Origin: Clostridium sp. chh4-2
GTDB taxonomy: Bacteria > Bacillota > Clostridia > Lachnospirales > Lachnospiraceae
Assembly (NCBI RefSeq): GCF_002899675.1
Contig: NZ_PKUU01000007.1
Location: 62,001 to 126,000, forward strand
DNA length: 64,000 nucleotides
Direction of reading: 5' to 3'
In this document: one piece after another, positions 44,665 through 52,495 of the stretch
How the letters are laid out: every line of letters starts with the position of its first letter
Numbering within the stretch: position 1 is the stretch's first letter
Program-made: the position numbers and the translations under genes
Notes under the pieces: model-generated
The model's database searches: none
What the model saw: only the letters and a program-made list of their open reading frames with translations
Told to the model about the DNA's origin: nothing

Positions 44665-44752
44665 ATCATTTTCCTCCTACATGTTTGTAAGTTCATCTTG
44701 TCTGAGGAATTGCAATTACGGAGTGCCTTTATTCCAGGGGCGATCACCCTAA

Positions 44753-44789
44753 AGATAAAAAAGCCCCGGATACGAAAAATATCCGGGGC
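44753..44789 (-). terminator. riboswitch-controlled terminator before ribU
   Basis: The hairpin GCCCCGGATA...TATCCGGGGC (44763-44789) is followed on the minus strand by TTTTTTATC. It lies between the FMN aptamer and the ribU start, about 90 bases upstream of the gene, as expected for a transcription-attenuating expression platform. Confidence 0.9.
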
Positions 44790-44821
44790 CTGTAGTATAC
44801 ACTCTTACCACTCTTGCAATT

Positions 44822-44937
44822 TCTTCTCTCATCCAGACTATACTGTCGGTTCCGGAATTTCACCAGATCAGCCACAAAAAGTGGGTCGCGGACTTTGACC
44901 GCCGGTAGGGAATTACACCCTGCCCCGAAGAACTTAT
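44822..44937 (-). ncRNA. FMN riboswitch (RFN element)
   Basis: The minus strand carries the conserved RFN blocks in order: TTCGGGGCAGGGT, AATTCCCTACCGGCGGT, AGTCCGCGACCC, then a variable arm, TGATCTGGTGAAATTCC, GAACCGACAGTATAGTC and TGGATGAGAGAAG. Only the 3' half of block two departs slightly from the usual GTGAAATTCC. It precedes a riboflavin transporter and an intrinsic terminator, so high FMN should stop transcription of ribU. Confidence 0.95.
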
Positions 44938-45152
44938 ATTTATTTTATAGGTGCATAATAGCATATATATGCGGGAAATACAAGTATTTTGCGGGATTTT
45001 TAGGGTTTTACACATATTTTAGTTTTATCTTTATTTTAATTGAACTTATTTTTCACACTCTCCCCACACTTTGGATAATTTTTGTTTATTAACAGTGAAC
45101 GAAAAGTATTATTCTCCTCCCTTCATTCTGTTTATATCGGCGCTTGTTTTGA
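44938..45152. other. AT-rich non-coding stretch
   Basis: No gene is seen. It holds the region where the ribU riboswitch transcript must start on the minus strand and leads into the toxin promoter on the plus strand. It is A/T-rich with no repeat that stands out. Confidence 0.4.
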
Positions 45153-45181
45153 TTGAACGTCAGTTCTCCATATGCTATAAT
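45153..45181 (+). promoter_or_regulatory. promoter of the small toxin gene
   Basis: TTGAAC (45153-45158), 17 bases, TATAAT (45176-45181). The predicted start is near 45188, giving a leader of about 77 bases before the toxin ATG. The leader can fold with CCCTC (45234-45238) against GAGGG (45251-45255), which would cover the ribosome site. Confidence 0.75.
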
Positions 45182-45264
45182 ACTCTCGTATAATTTAATT
45201 AGGAAATAAAGGATGCGATTTTCCGATCGATGCCCTCTAGTCTTACGAAAGAGGGTGACGCCCT

Positions 45265-45345
45265 ATGGACACTATAGAAGTACTTACACTTTTACTGGTA
45301 GTTTTCACGGCTCTGTCTTACTTAGATAATCATAAAAAGAAATAA
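45265..45345 (+). CDS. 26-residue hydrophobic peptide, holin-like type I toxin candidate
   Basis: The short gene encodes MDTIEVLTLLLVVFTALS, then YLDNHKKK: a short acidic N-terminus, one hydrophobic helix and a basic tail. This is the pattern of the putative holin-like toxin family (Hol_Tox) and of TxpA/Fst-like type I toxins, which disturb the membrane. AGGGTGA lies six bases before the ATG. It has its own promoter, a structured leader and a terminator directly after the stop. A longer frame (45213-45329, +1 relative) overlaps it and also has a plausible site, so either or both might be translated. A convergent antisense promoter lies 95-122 bases downstream. Confidence 0.75.
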   Translation: MDTIEVLTLLLVVFTALSYLDNHKKK

Positions 45346-45433
45346 GCATCCCTACCGTCCAAAGTAAGATGCTTATTCTTTAATCATCATTCATTTACTG
45401 AGGTTATCGGAAATTGCTTCCGATAACCTTTCT
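45335..45433 (-). ncRNA. candidate antisense RNA antitoxin
   Basis: On the minus strand TTGAAA (45467-45462), 16 bases, TATAAT (45445-45440) forms a strong promoter that points at the toxin gene. Transcription would start near 45433, immediately make a 12-bp hairpin (45401-45429), and stop at the shared hairpin near 45341-45377, where the minus strand continues with TTTCTTTTTATG. The RNA of about 95 bases would be complementary to the 3' end of the toxin message. The end points are inferred from promoter and terminator, not observed. Confidence 0.6.
45341..45377. terminator. two-way terminator shared by toxin and antisense RNA
   Basis: AATAAGCATC (45341-45350) pairs perfectly with GATGCTTATT (45368-45377). 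The plus strand continues CTTTAATC and the minus strand continues TCTTTTTATG, so both convergent transcripts can end here. The toxin stop codon lies inside the left arm. A shared bidirectional terminator is a hallmark of Fst/RNAI-RNAII-type loci. Confidence 0.75.
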
Positions 45434-45477
45434 ACTTAGATTATATACTAGGGCCGTTTTTTTTCAAGCGGCTCTTT

Positions 45478-45700
45478 TTAATTGTCAAAAAGTTGTCCTT
45501 ATAATATATCTAAATTATTCTCACTGTTTTCCTTCTGAATCAATCCACTGTTATTGCACACTTTTATATTATCACAGACATACCGTTATTCAATTGTTGT
45601 CCAAAATAAAGGAGCCTTTTGGTTATGTACTCCATTTTCAATATAGGATATATCAATATGCTATGTAGTAAATGATTTAAACAATAACAAGGGGGACAAT
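45478..45700. other. AT-rich non-coding stretch downstream of the toxin locus
   Basis: No supported gene or strong repeat. It is AT-rich and ends with a GGGGGAC ribosome-site-like sequence in front of the broken short gene at 45701. Confidence 0.4.
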
Positions 45701-45807
45701 ATGTTTAAGTAAAATTATTTGCTCCTAAAAATTTAATTAGAGAATATAAAACCCGATTTTCTGGAAGAAGTGAATATGACCTTGATTTGATAATTACAGG
45801 TTATTAA
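45701..45807 (+). pseudogene. broken short gene, about 35 codons
   Basis: A good ribosome site (GGGGGAC) precedes ATG 45701, but that frame stops after three codons. Another frame, open from 45709 to the stop at 45805-45807, encodes KLFAPKNLIREYKTRFSG then RSEYDLDLIITGY, which looks protein-like. A single frameshift near 45709 would join them. A terminator follows 24 bases later. I do not recognise the protein. It may be a remnant of a mobile or phage gene. Confidence 0.4.
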
Positions 45808-45830
45808 TTAAAAGCATATTAACATTTGAT

Positions 45831-45884
45831 AAGCAACAGGCCCAAATAGTCAGATTAAAACTATTAGGCTTGTTGCTTTTTTAT
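45831..45884 (+). terminator. intrinsic terminator
   Basis: AAGCAACAGGCC pairs with GGCTTGTTGCTT, with an inner ATAG/CTAT, and is followed by TTTTTTATTC on the plus strand. It would end transcripts of the broken short gene. Confidence 0.8.
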
Positions 45885-45909
45885 TCAATCATACATCAAG
45901 TCTGAATTT

Positions 45910-46242
45910 TCATGCTATAGGCCAAAATCTTCTTTCCGATAGACTATTCCATTTTTCAACTACCTCTTTCGGCTCGTGCATCGCATTTCCCCTGGCACGA
46001 CAATTCTTGCAGCAAATCCTAAACAACCTATAGTATTCATAATACTTGTTGCCAGGATTGAACCTATGGCGGGAACCGCTGAGCGTATTGTAGTAACCGT
46101 CATTAGTTTCATCCACTTTAAGATTTAACGAACCACAGAAGGGACATGGCTTTAGTTTATATTGTTTTCCAGAAATTGTTGCTATACCATTAGGGGACAC
46201 TTTTCCCTCACGAGGTACATTTTCTTCTCCGATCGATTTCAT
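45910..46242 (-). CDS. Lar-like zinc-ribbon protein
   Basis: The 110-residue protein contains KPCPFCGSLNLKVDE and, after an insert, CCKNCRARGNAMHEPKEVVEKWN. This is the restriction-alleviation (Lar) pattern: CPxCG, a second C-x-x-C, then an ARG block and a final W-N. Lar proteins occur mainly in phages and mobile elements. AAGGAG is present but about 12 bases from the ATG. It is isolated, in an AT-rich region with broken genes and no restriction system nearby, so it may be a leftover of an integrated element. Confidence 0.65.
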   Translation of the reverse strand: MKSIGEENVPREGKVSPNGIATISGKQYKLKPCPFCGSLNLKVDETNDGYYNTLSGSRHRFNPGNKYYEYYRLFRICCKNCRARGNAMHEPKEVVEKWNSLSERRFWPIA

Positions 46243-46846
46243 GAATAAATTCGCTCCTTTTTTGTATGGCTAACGTTCTTGCAGTGGCGTGATCGTTTCA
46301 TATGATAATGATAACAGAGTAATAACGTTGAAGCAATCTTTCTGACTAATATTCCCCGGCTTCACGAACGATGGAAGTATTTAAGACGCGGCACAGCATT
46401 CCGAGAATGCTGTGTGATCTCACCATTAACCGCGAATCAATACAATACCCATGCTTTTGTATCAGTTAATTCATTATCACGCTGCACTTACAGCGGATCT
46501 ATTCAATGAAAACGTGCATGATATAGGAAAAGTGTGTTTGGGAATGTATCAAATAAACTGATGGTTTTGAATCGCAGGAGTGTTTTGTATATATAATACA
46601 TTATTACGAAATATATTTTTATTTTTTAGTATATTATACATAATTATTTTTTTACAAAAATTATTTTTATTTAAAATATGTATATTTTATACTTTACAAT
46701 TCATATTTTAATGTTGAATTTATACAAATTATATGTTATAAATAATATAAAGTATTATATATCTAATATATATATAACTTATATTTATTTTGCAACGTCC
46801 ACCAGTCAAAAACAAATCAAGCTACAAACACAAGGGAGGAAAAAAG
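46243..46846. other. AT-rich region ahead of the sugar ABC importer
   Basis: No gene is supported. There is a hairpin CACAGCATTC/GAATGCTGTG (46393-46415) without a U-tract. From 46565 to 46795 the sequence is extremely A/T-rich, with many TATAAT-like words and runs of T, and probably holds the promoter of the importer operon. The strong base-composition shift differs from the rest of the window. Confidence 0.55.
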
Positions 46847-47908
46847 ATGAGAAAGACACTTGCTACAACACTGGCGCTTACTGTTGCAGCTTCCATGATG
46901 CTGTCTGCATGCGGAAGCGTTTCAACCAGCAACCCTGCTGCATCGCAGCAGACGGAAACAGCAGCTCCTGCCGGGAATGCGGAGAGCACTGCTAAGGCAG
47001 AAACAGTCAAAAAAGTAAAAGATCCCTACAATGATGAGTTAAAACTGGGCTTTATTATTGACAATATCGGACATCCTGTAGGAGCAGCGTGGAAGACCGG
47101 TATGGAACGTGAAGCAGAGGCATATGACAATATTTCCGTACAGTATTTCGATGGTAAGAGCCAGGCTGAGACTCAGATCCAGCAGATGACGGATTTAATC
47201 AATCAGCAGTATGATGGTATTTTCCTTCAAGCAGCGGATTCAGCGGCACTCGCTAATTCGGTAAAAGAAGCGGAGGCGGCAGGTATTCCTGTTATCACCC
47301 TGAATCTGGATGCGGATACCCCTCATACCGCTTTAGTTGCAATGGTTGACTACGAAGCCGGAAGGTTAGTTGCAGAGGCCATAGCCAAGGAATGCGGAGG
47401 CAAAGGAAATGTAGTGATCATCCAGGCTTCTCCTGGAGCTAGCCGTGGTATTAATCTGGAGGCAGGTTTTGAGGACGCTCTGGCAAAATATCCTGACATG
47501 AAGCTCTTGGACAAACAGAGCGGTGAATGGCTTACAGAAAAAGCAAATGAGGTTATGCGTGACTTCCTTACAAAATACGACCAGATAGACGGCGTATTCT
47601 GTGACAATGACGCAATGGCAGAAGGAGCTTCCCAGGCGGCAGAAGCTATGGGACGTCTGGAAGGAATGAGCATTTGGGGTGCTGACGGCGAGACAAAGGC
47701 ACTGGAATACATCGAACAGGGCAAGATGACCGGAACAATCTATACCAACTGTTACGATCAGGGAGCTACTGCTTTCCGTCTTATGCTCTTTGCATTGAGC
47801 GCTGAGATTGAGCCGAGCCAGTTTACTGAGACTCCGGTTGTGAAGATGGGACCTATTGTTGTGACACCGGATACCGTAGGGCAGATTTCGGATGACATGC
47901 GCTGGTAA
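46847..47908 (+). CDS. sugar ABC transporter substrate-binding lipoprotein
   Basis: The 353-residue protein has a lipobox (MLSACGS, Cys22), a Ser/Thr/Ala-rich linker and a RbsB-type periplasmic binding fold (GFIIDNIGHPVGAAWKTGME, QQYDGIFLQAADSAALANSVKEA, GNVVIIQASPGASRGINLE, VFCDNDAMAEGASQAAEAMG). It captures a sugar or sugar-like solute for the permeases encoded next. The start at 46847 has GGAGG seven bases upstream; the earlier in-frame start lies in the AT-rich leader. The exact ligand cannot be read. Confidence 0.93.
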   Translation: MRKTLATTLALTVAASMMLSACGSVSTSNPAASQQTETAAPAGNAESTAKAETVKKVKDPYNDELKLGFIIDNIGHPVGAAWKTGMEREAEAYDNISVQYFDGKSQAETQIQQMTDLINQQYDGIFLQAADSAALANSVKEAEAAGIPVITLNLDADTPHTALVAMVDYEAGRLVAEAIAKECGGKGNVVIIQASPGASRGINLEAGFEDALAKYPDMKLLDKQSGEWLTEKANEVMRDFLTKYDQIDGVFCDNDAMAEGASQAAEAMGRLEGMSIWGADGETKALEYIEQGKMTGTIYTNCYDQGATAFRLMLFALSAEIEPSQFTETPVVKMGPIVVTPDTVGQISDDMRW

Positions 47909-47942
47909 ATGAATAACGGAATGATAGATAATAAATAAAAGC

Positions 47943-48013
47943 AGGGGATGATACTCTGGCAAACGGTACAATTTAGGTGGAACTGTACCAGTCTGCCGGA
48001 GTCATCCCTTTAA
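47943..48013 (+). other. intercistronic stem-loop after the binding-protein gene
   Basis: AGGGGATGA...ACTC...GGCA...GTAC pairs with GTAC...TGCC...GAGT...ATCCCTTT in an imperfect 25-bp stem and lacks a U-tract. It probably protects the upstream message and lets the binding protein be made in excess over the permeases. Confidence 0.6.
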
Positions 48014-48041
48014 AAAAATCCGAATTTAAGGAGGGAACACA

Positions 48042-49046
48042 TTGAGGCAGGAAAGAATCAGACGCTTAATTTCTGCCGGTCTACTGGCACTGCTTATTCT
48101 GATTTTCAGTTTGACCAGCGAATATTTTTTAACTCCTAATAATATTTTTACATTTCTGAGGGATGCCTCTGTGACAGGGATTATAGCTGTCGGGGTGACC
48201 TTTGTCATAATCACTGCTGGAATTGATTTGTCCACCGGAGCCTTGGTAGCGGTTGTATGTATGATAGCTGCTAATATATTATATTACATGCCCCAGGTAC
48301 CGGTTTGGGCAATTTGTATTTTATGTGTTCTTCTGGGTGCTGTAGGCGGTTATTTTAATGGAAACGTGGTAACCCGTTTGAAACTGCCGGACTTTATCGC
48401 CACACTTGCCGGACAGGGAATATTCAGAGGCCTGGCTATGTTGTTTGCGATCCGCGAAGCAGGCCGAATCAGCAATAAGGTTATTAAAAATGACAGTTTT
48501 ACATTGCTTAGCGGTCATATCAACGGAATCTATCTGGTAACTATGGTCTTTTTTATTATGGTAATTATCGGACAGCTGATACTGAAAAAGACAAAGCTTG
48601 GCGTTTATACTTATGCCGCCGGAGCTAACCGCAAATCAGCGGATCTGTCAGGAATTGATACTGGCCGGATAAAACGGACTGCATTTGTTTTTTCAGGAAT
48701 CTGCTGTGGAATAGCAGCTATTTTCCTTTTAGCCCGTACCGGCGCGGCTACGGTTGAATTGGGAACCGGATTAGAGTTTGATGTTATTGCGGCCGTTGTG
48801 GTTGGAGGCTGTGCGTTCAGCGGAGGCCGAGGCGACGTAGTCGGCAGTATGCTGGGGGCGCTGTTCATGGCAGTATTGACCAACGGAATCTATAAATATC
48901 ATTTAGGAAGTGAATATCAGGTTATTATCAAAGGCGCAGTCATTATAATCATGGTACTCTTCGATTCTGTTTATCAGAGATATATGGAGAACAAGACTTT
49001 GAGCTCAGGCAAACGGGCTGAACTGGAAAAGGGGGCACAAGCATGA
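48042..49046 (+). CDS. ribose-type ABC transporter permease (first of two)
   Basis: The 334-residue permease has about nine hydrophobic segments and the RbsC signatures GVTFVIITAGIDLSTGALVA and GGCAFSGGRGDVVGSMLGAL. The start codon is TTG at 48042, chosen because AAGGAGG lies seven bases upstream and no other start gives the complete first helix. Its stop overlaps the ATPase gene in ATGA. A second, different permease follows the ATPase, so the channel is probably a heterodimer. Confidence 0.92.
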   Translation: MRQERIRRLISAGLLALLILIFSLTSEYFLTPNNIFTFLRDASVTGIIAVGVTFVIITAGIDLSTGALVAVVCMIAANILYYMPQVPVWAICILCVLLGAVGGYFNGNVVTRLKLPDFIATLAGQGIFRGLAMLFAIREAGRISNKVIKNDSFTLLSGHINGIYLVTMVFFIMVIIGQLILKKTKLGVYTYAAGANRKSADLSGIDTGRIKRTAFVFSGICCGIAAIFLLARTGAATVELGTGLEFDVIAAVVVGGCAFSGGRGDVVGSMLGALFMAVLTNGIYKYHLGSEYQVIIKGAVIIIMVLFDSVYQRYMENKTLSSGKRAELEKGAQA

Positions 49047-50566
49047 ATGATGACATTTTATTATATGCCCATAACATAGAGAAAGAATTTTCCGGTGTAA
49101 AGGTTTTAAAGAAGGTGAATCTGGAGGTCCGCAGAGGTGAAGTTCATGCTCTGATGGGTGAAAACGGGGCCGGAAAATCTACCTTGATCAAAATTATCAT
49201 GGGCGTTTATCCGAAAGATGGCGGGGAGATCTATTTTCAAGGAAAAAAGGTGGAGATCAACAGCAGATCTGATGCTCAAAAACTGGGGTTATCCGTTATT
49301 TATCAGGAACTGAGTTTAATTCCAACCCTTACAGTCATGCAGAATATACTGCTTGGACAGGAAATGGGGCGATTCGGATTCCTGGATAACAAGGCAATGA
49401 GAAAACGGACTATGGATTTGATGGAACGTTTCCATCTCAAGTTGGATCTGGATGCGGTGGCTGAAACGCTCAGTATTGCTCAAAGGCAGACCGTGGAGAT
49501 TTTAAAGGCGCTGACTGTGGACGCTCCTTTGATCGTCATGGATGAGCCAACTGCTTCTTTAAGCGCTTCTGAATCGGAAAGTCTCTTTGAAATCATCCGC
49601 AATCTGAGAGAAAAGGGAGTTGGAATCCTCTATATCACACACCGGTTGGAAGAGGTATATATGCTTGCCGACCGGCTCACCGTACTAAGAGACGGCGTCA
49701 ATGCGGGTATGGTTGAAAAAAAGGATATTAATCCGGCAGATACTATACGTATGATGATTGGAAAAGAGTTAAAGGATACGAGCGACCGGTTCGTTATGAA
49801 AAAGACGGATAAACCGGTTAAACTAAGTGTTAAAAATCTGTGCCGCAAGGGGGTCTTCAGGGATATCTCCTTTGATGTTCATCAGGGAGAGATCCTGGGA
49901 ATCGGCGGTCTGGTGGGTTCCGGGCGGACTGAGGTGCTGCGCTGTATCTATGGGATAGATAAATATGACAGCGGTGAGATTACATTTGAAGGAAAAAAGA
50001 TTTCTTGCAGTGTGAAAAAAAATATACAAAACGGTTTCGGATTGGTTCCTGAAGACCGAAGGACGCAGGGATTTGTCCCTCTTCTCAGCATCCGTAAAAA
50101 TATTGCGCTTACCAACTATGACCAGTTAAAAAAGCACCTGGGATTTATCAGGCTTTCAAAGGAAGGTGACATGTCCAGGGACGCTATAAAACGGCTGGAC
50201 ATACGGCCGGATAATCCGGATCTTCTGGTGGGCAATTTATCCGGCGGAAACCAGCAGAAGGTCGTAGTAGGAAAATGGCTGATGCGCGATCTGAAAGTGC
50301 TGATGGTGGATGAACCCACTGCCGGAATTGATGTGGGCGTTAAGGAGGAAATTTACAATATCCTGGAGGAACTGGCACCAAAAGGAGTTGTGGTAATTGT
50401 GGTATCCTCGGATCTTCAGGAACTGATACGGGTATCCCATAGAATCCTGGTCTTCCGTAAGGGAACAATCTTTAAAGAGTTCGACAGCGGAGCCGTGACG
50501 CAGGAAGATGTGCTCGCTGCAGCTTCGGGTCTGACACAGGAAGAGGAGGTGGCAAACGGTGAATAA
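49043..50566 (+). CDS. ribose-type ABC transporter ATP-binding protein
   Basis: The 507-residue RbsA-type protein has two ABC domains. The first has Walker A GENGAGKST, a modified signature LSIAQRQTVEILKAL and Walker B LIVMDEPTASLS. The second has GLVGSGRTEVL, LSGGNQQKVVVGKWL and VLMVDEPTAGIDVG. The degenerate Walker A in the second half is normal for the family. It couples by 4-base and 8-base overlaps to the two permease genes. Confidence 0.95.
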   Translation: MNDDILLYAHNIEKEFSGVKVLKKVNLEVRRGEVHALMGENGAGKSTLIKIIMGVYPKDGGEIYFQGKKVEINSRSDAQKLGLSVIYQELSLIPTLTVMQNILLGQEMGRFGFLDNKAMRKRTMDLMERFHLKLDLDAVAETLSIAQRQTVEILKALTVDAPLIVMDEPTASLSASESESLFEIIRNLREKGVGILYITHRLEEVYMLADRLTVLRDGVNAGMVEKKDINPADTIRMMIGKELKDTSDRFVMKKTDKPVKLSVKNLCRKGVFRDISFDVHQGEILGIGGLVGSGRTEVLRCIYGIDKYDSGEITFEGKKISCSVKKNIQNGFGLVPEDRRTQGFVPLLSIRKNIALTNYDQLKKHLGFIRLSKEGDMSRDAIKRLDIRPDNPDLLVGNLSGGNQQKVVVGKWLMRDLKVLMVDEPTAGIDVGVKEEIYNILEELAPKGVVVIVVSSDLQELIRVSHRILVFRKGTIFKEFDSGAVTQEDVLAAASGLTQEEEVANGE

Positions 50567-51566
50567 AAAAGATCTTGGAAAACAGATTTCTAAATTTCAG
50601 AAACCATTAATTCTTCTGGTGGTCATAATCATCATGACAATTCTTCAGCCGAAGGTATTTCCTACATGGAACAACATGTTGAGTATTCTCTATGCTATCT
50701 CTATCTACGGCGTAATGATTTGTGGTATGATCTTCACGGTATTGCTGGGCGGTATTGATTTATCCGTGGGTCCGGTAGCAGCTTTAAGCGGCGCGGTAGC
50801 CGTGGTTGTAATGAATTCCATGGGGAAAACTCCGGGGGCTGCCCTGACGGGAATTTTACTCGGTCTTTTGGCCGGTATTGGAGTGGGGTTGGTAAATGGT
50901 CTGATTATCTCAGGCTTTTCCGTACCGGCATTTCTCATCACCTTGTCCGCGCAGAATATTGTGAATGGCCTCGCTCAAATTACAACAGGAAACAACACGA
51001 TCGCCGCAATGGAGCCAAAACTCTTTACAGTAATTGGAAGCGGCCGTGTGTTCGGTATTCCTATTCCCATATTTATTATGGGAGGCATGATGCTGCTCAC
51101 CTATATTGTGCTTAATAAAACAGTTTTTGGCCAGTATGTATATGCGGTTGGCGGTAATGGAGATGCATCCGAACTTTCGGGTATTTCAAAGAAAAAAATC
51201 ACCGTTATCTGCTATATCATTTCGAGCTTTACTGCCGCTATGGCGGGAATTGTACTGGCTTCCATGAACCAGCAGGCCATCGCCAAAGCGGCTTCAGGAT
51301 ATGAAAATGATGTGCTTACTGCTATTGTGGTTGGCGGCACAAGTCTGATGGGAGGAGAAGGCTCTATTCAGGGAGCGCTGTTCGGTGCAATGCTGGTAGG
51401 ACTTCTTAATAACGGTATGCGGCTTATGGGAGTGCCTTCCACCTATCACACTCTGGTGAAGGGAATTATAATTATCTGCGCTGTTGCGGTTGACGTTTAC
51501 TCAAAGAACAAAGGAAATGGCCTGCAGCGGTCATTGTTTAACAGGAAAAGAGAGGTGAAAGCATGA
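50559..51566 (+). CDS. ribose-type ABC transporter permease (second of two)
   Basis: The 335-residue permease has FTVLLGGIDLSVGPVAALSG and IVVGGTSLMGGEGSIQGALFG, as in RbsC. It starts with GTG at 50559, overlapping the ATPase gene by 8 bases, with GGAGG nine bases upstream. It is clearly not identical to the first permease. The gene ends in ATGA with the amidohydrolase gene. Confidence 0.92.
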   Translation: MNKKDLGKQISKFQKPLILLVVIIIMTILQPKVFPTWNNMLSILYAISIYGVMICGMIFTVLLGGIDLSVGPVAALSGAVAVVVMNSMGKTPGAALTGILLGLLAGIGVGLVNGLIISGFSVPAFLITLSAQNIVNGLAQITTGNNTIAAMEPKLFTVIGSGRVFGIPIPIFIMGGMMLLTYIVLNKTVFGQYVYAVGGNGDASELSGISKKKITVICYIISSFTAAMAGIVLASMNQQAIAKAASGYENDVLTAIVVGGTSLMGGEGSIQGALFGAMLVGLLNNGMRLMGVPSTYHTLVKGIIIICAVAVDVYSKNKGNGLQRSLFNRKREVKA

Positions 51567-52465
51567 AACTATTTGATGCACATGCACATGTCGTAGAACG
51601 CTTAGCCGGCTATGGCGGCCGGGGAGAACTCAGGGCAATTGGCGGCGGAAAAGCGCGCTGGGCCAATGGTGACGAAATTACCATGTTTCCGGCAGAACTT
51701 GGTGAGAAAAATGTAACCGGAGAAGCGCTGAAAGCATTTCTGGACCGGGAAGGTGTGGAAAAAGCGGTTTTGCTGCAGGGCGGATTTTACGGTTTTCAAA
51801 ACGATTATACACTGGAAGTGGCCGCCAAATATCCGGACACCTTTATTCCTGCATGCACCGTTGATCCCTTCTGCCTGGAGGCGGTTCCGATCCTTGAAAG
51901 GTATCTGGACGCCGGAGTAAGGGTTCTAAAGTTTGAAGTCAGCACCGGCCCCGGCCTTATGAGTTACCATGAAGCATTTGAATTGGACGGAAGCCGGTTG
52001 TCGGGTCTTATCCAAATGGCTGCGCAGCGGGGATGCGTGCTTACACTGGATCTGGGAAGCCCGGGAATGGCCAGCTTTCAGCCTCAGGCAGTTGCTAATA
52101 TTGCAGAACGCCATCCATCCATGAAAATTGTAATATGCCATCTGTTAGCTCCCACTCTTAAAGACGGGGAGGCATTGGAACAGGGATTAAAAACCTTGAA
52201 AAAAGAGAATATATGGTTTGATATTTCAGCACTTCCCTGGAATGTTTACCCGGAACAGTATCCTTATCCTACGGCAATTCAGTATCTGAAGACAGCCAAA
52301 GAGATTGTAGGCGCAAAAAAACTGATTTGGGGCAGTGATATTCCATGCCCTCTAACCCGGGACAGCTATCGTCATTTGTATGATTATTTCCAGGATTCAG
52401 GAGTATTTACTCCAGCGGAGTTAGAGGATGTCTATTACAACAATGGAATGGAAGTCTACGGATAG
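51563..52465 (+). CDS. amidohydrolase-family metal-dependent hydrolase
   Basis: The 300-residue TIM-barrel protein begins with FDAHAHV, the HxH metal motif of the Amidohydro_2 family, and has a later metal ligand in IVICHLLAP and a final Asp in LIWGSDIPCP. Relatives are hydrolases or decarboxylases acting on lactones and aromatic or sugar acids. It is translationally coupled to the second permease, so it probably acts on the imported compound, for example by opening a sugar lactone. The substrate is unknown. Confidence 0.87.
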   Translation: MKLFDAHAHVVERLAGYGGRGELRAIGGGKARWANGDEITMFPAELGEKNVTGEALKAFLDREGVEKAVLLQGGFYGFQNDYTLEVAAKYPDTFIPACTVDPFCLEAVPILERYLDAGVRVLKFEVSTGPGLMSYHEAFELDGSRLSGLIQMAAQRGCVLTLDLGSPGMASFQPQAVANIAERHPSMKIVICHLLAPTLKDGEALEQGLKTLKKENIWFDISALPWNVYPEQYPYPTAIQYLKTAKEIVGAKKLIWGSDIPCPLTRDSYRHLYDYFQDSGVFTPAELEDVYYNNGMEVYG

Positions 52466-52495
52466 ACATTTTGATCAGAAGGGAAATGGGGATAT

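Noticed and set aside
46505..46520. Possible catabolite-response (cre) site near TGAAAACGTGCA
   Set aside because: The right half does not match the consensus, and its distance from any promoter is unknown.
46678..46995. 105-codon frame starting in the AT-rich leader
   Set aside because: Its first part is low-complexity Ile/Tyr/Asn from AT-rich DNA, and it overlaps the real lipoprotein start in another frame.
47366..47971. 201-codon frame on the minus strand
   Set aside because: It is antisense to the sugar-binding lipoprotein gene and has no coding signature.
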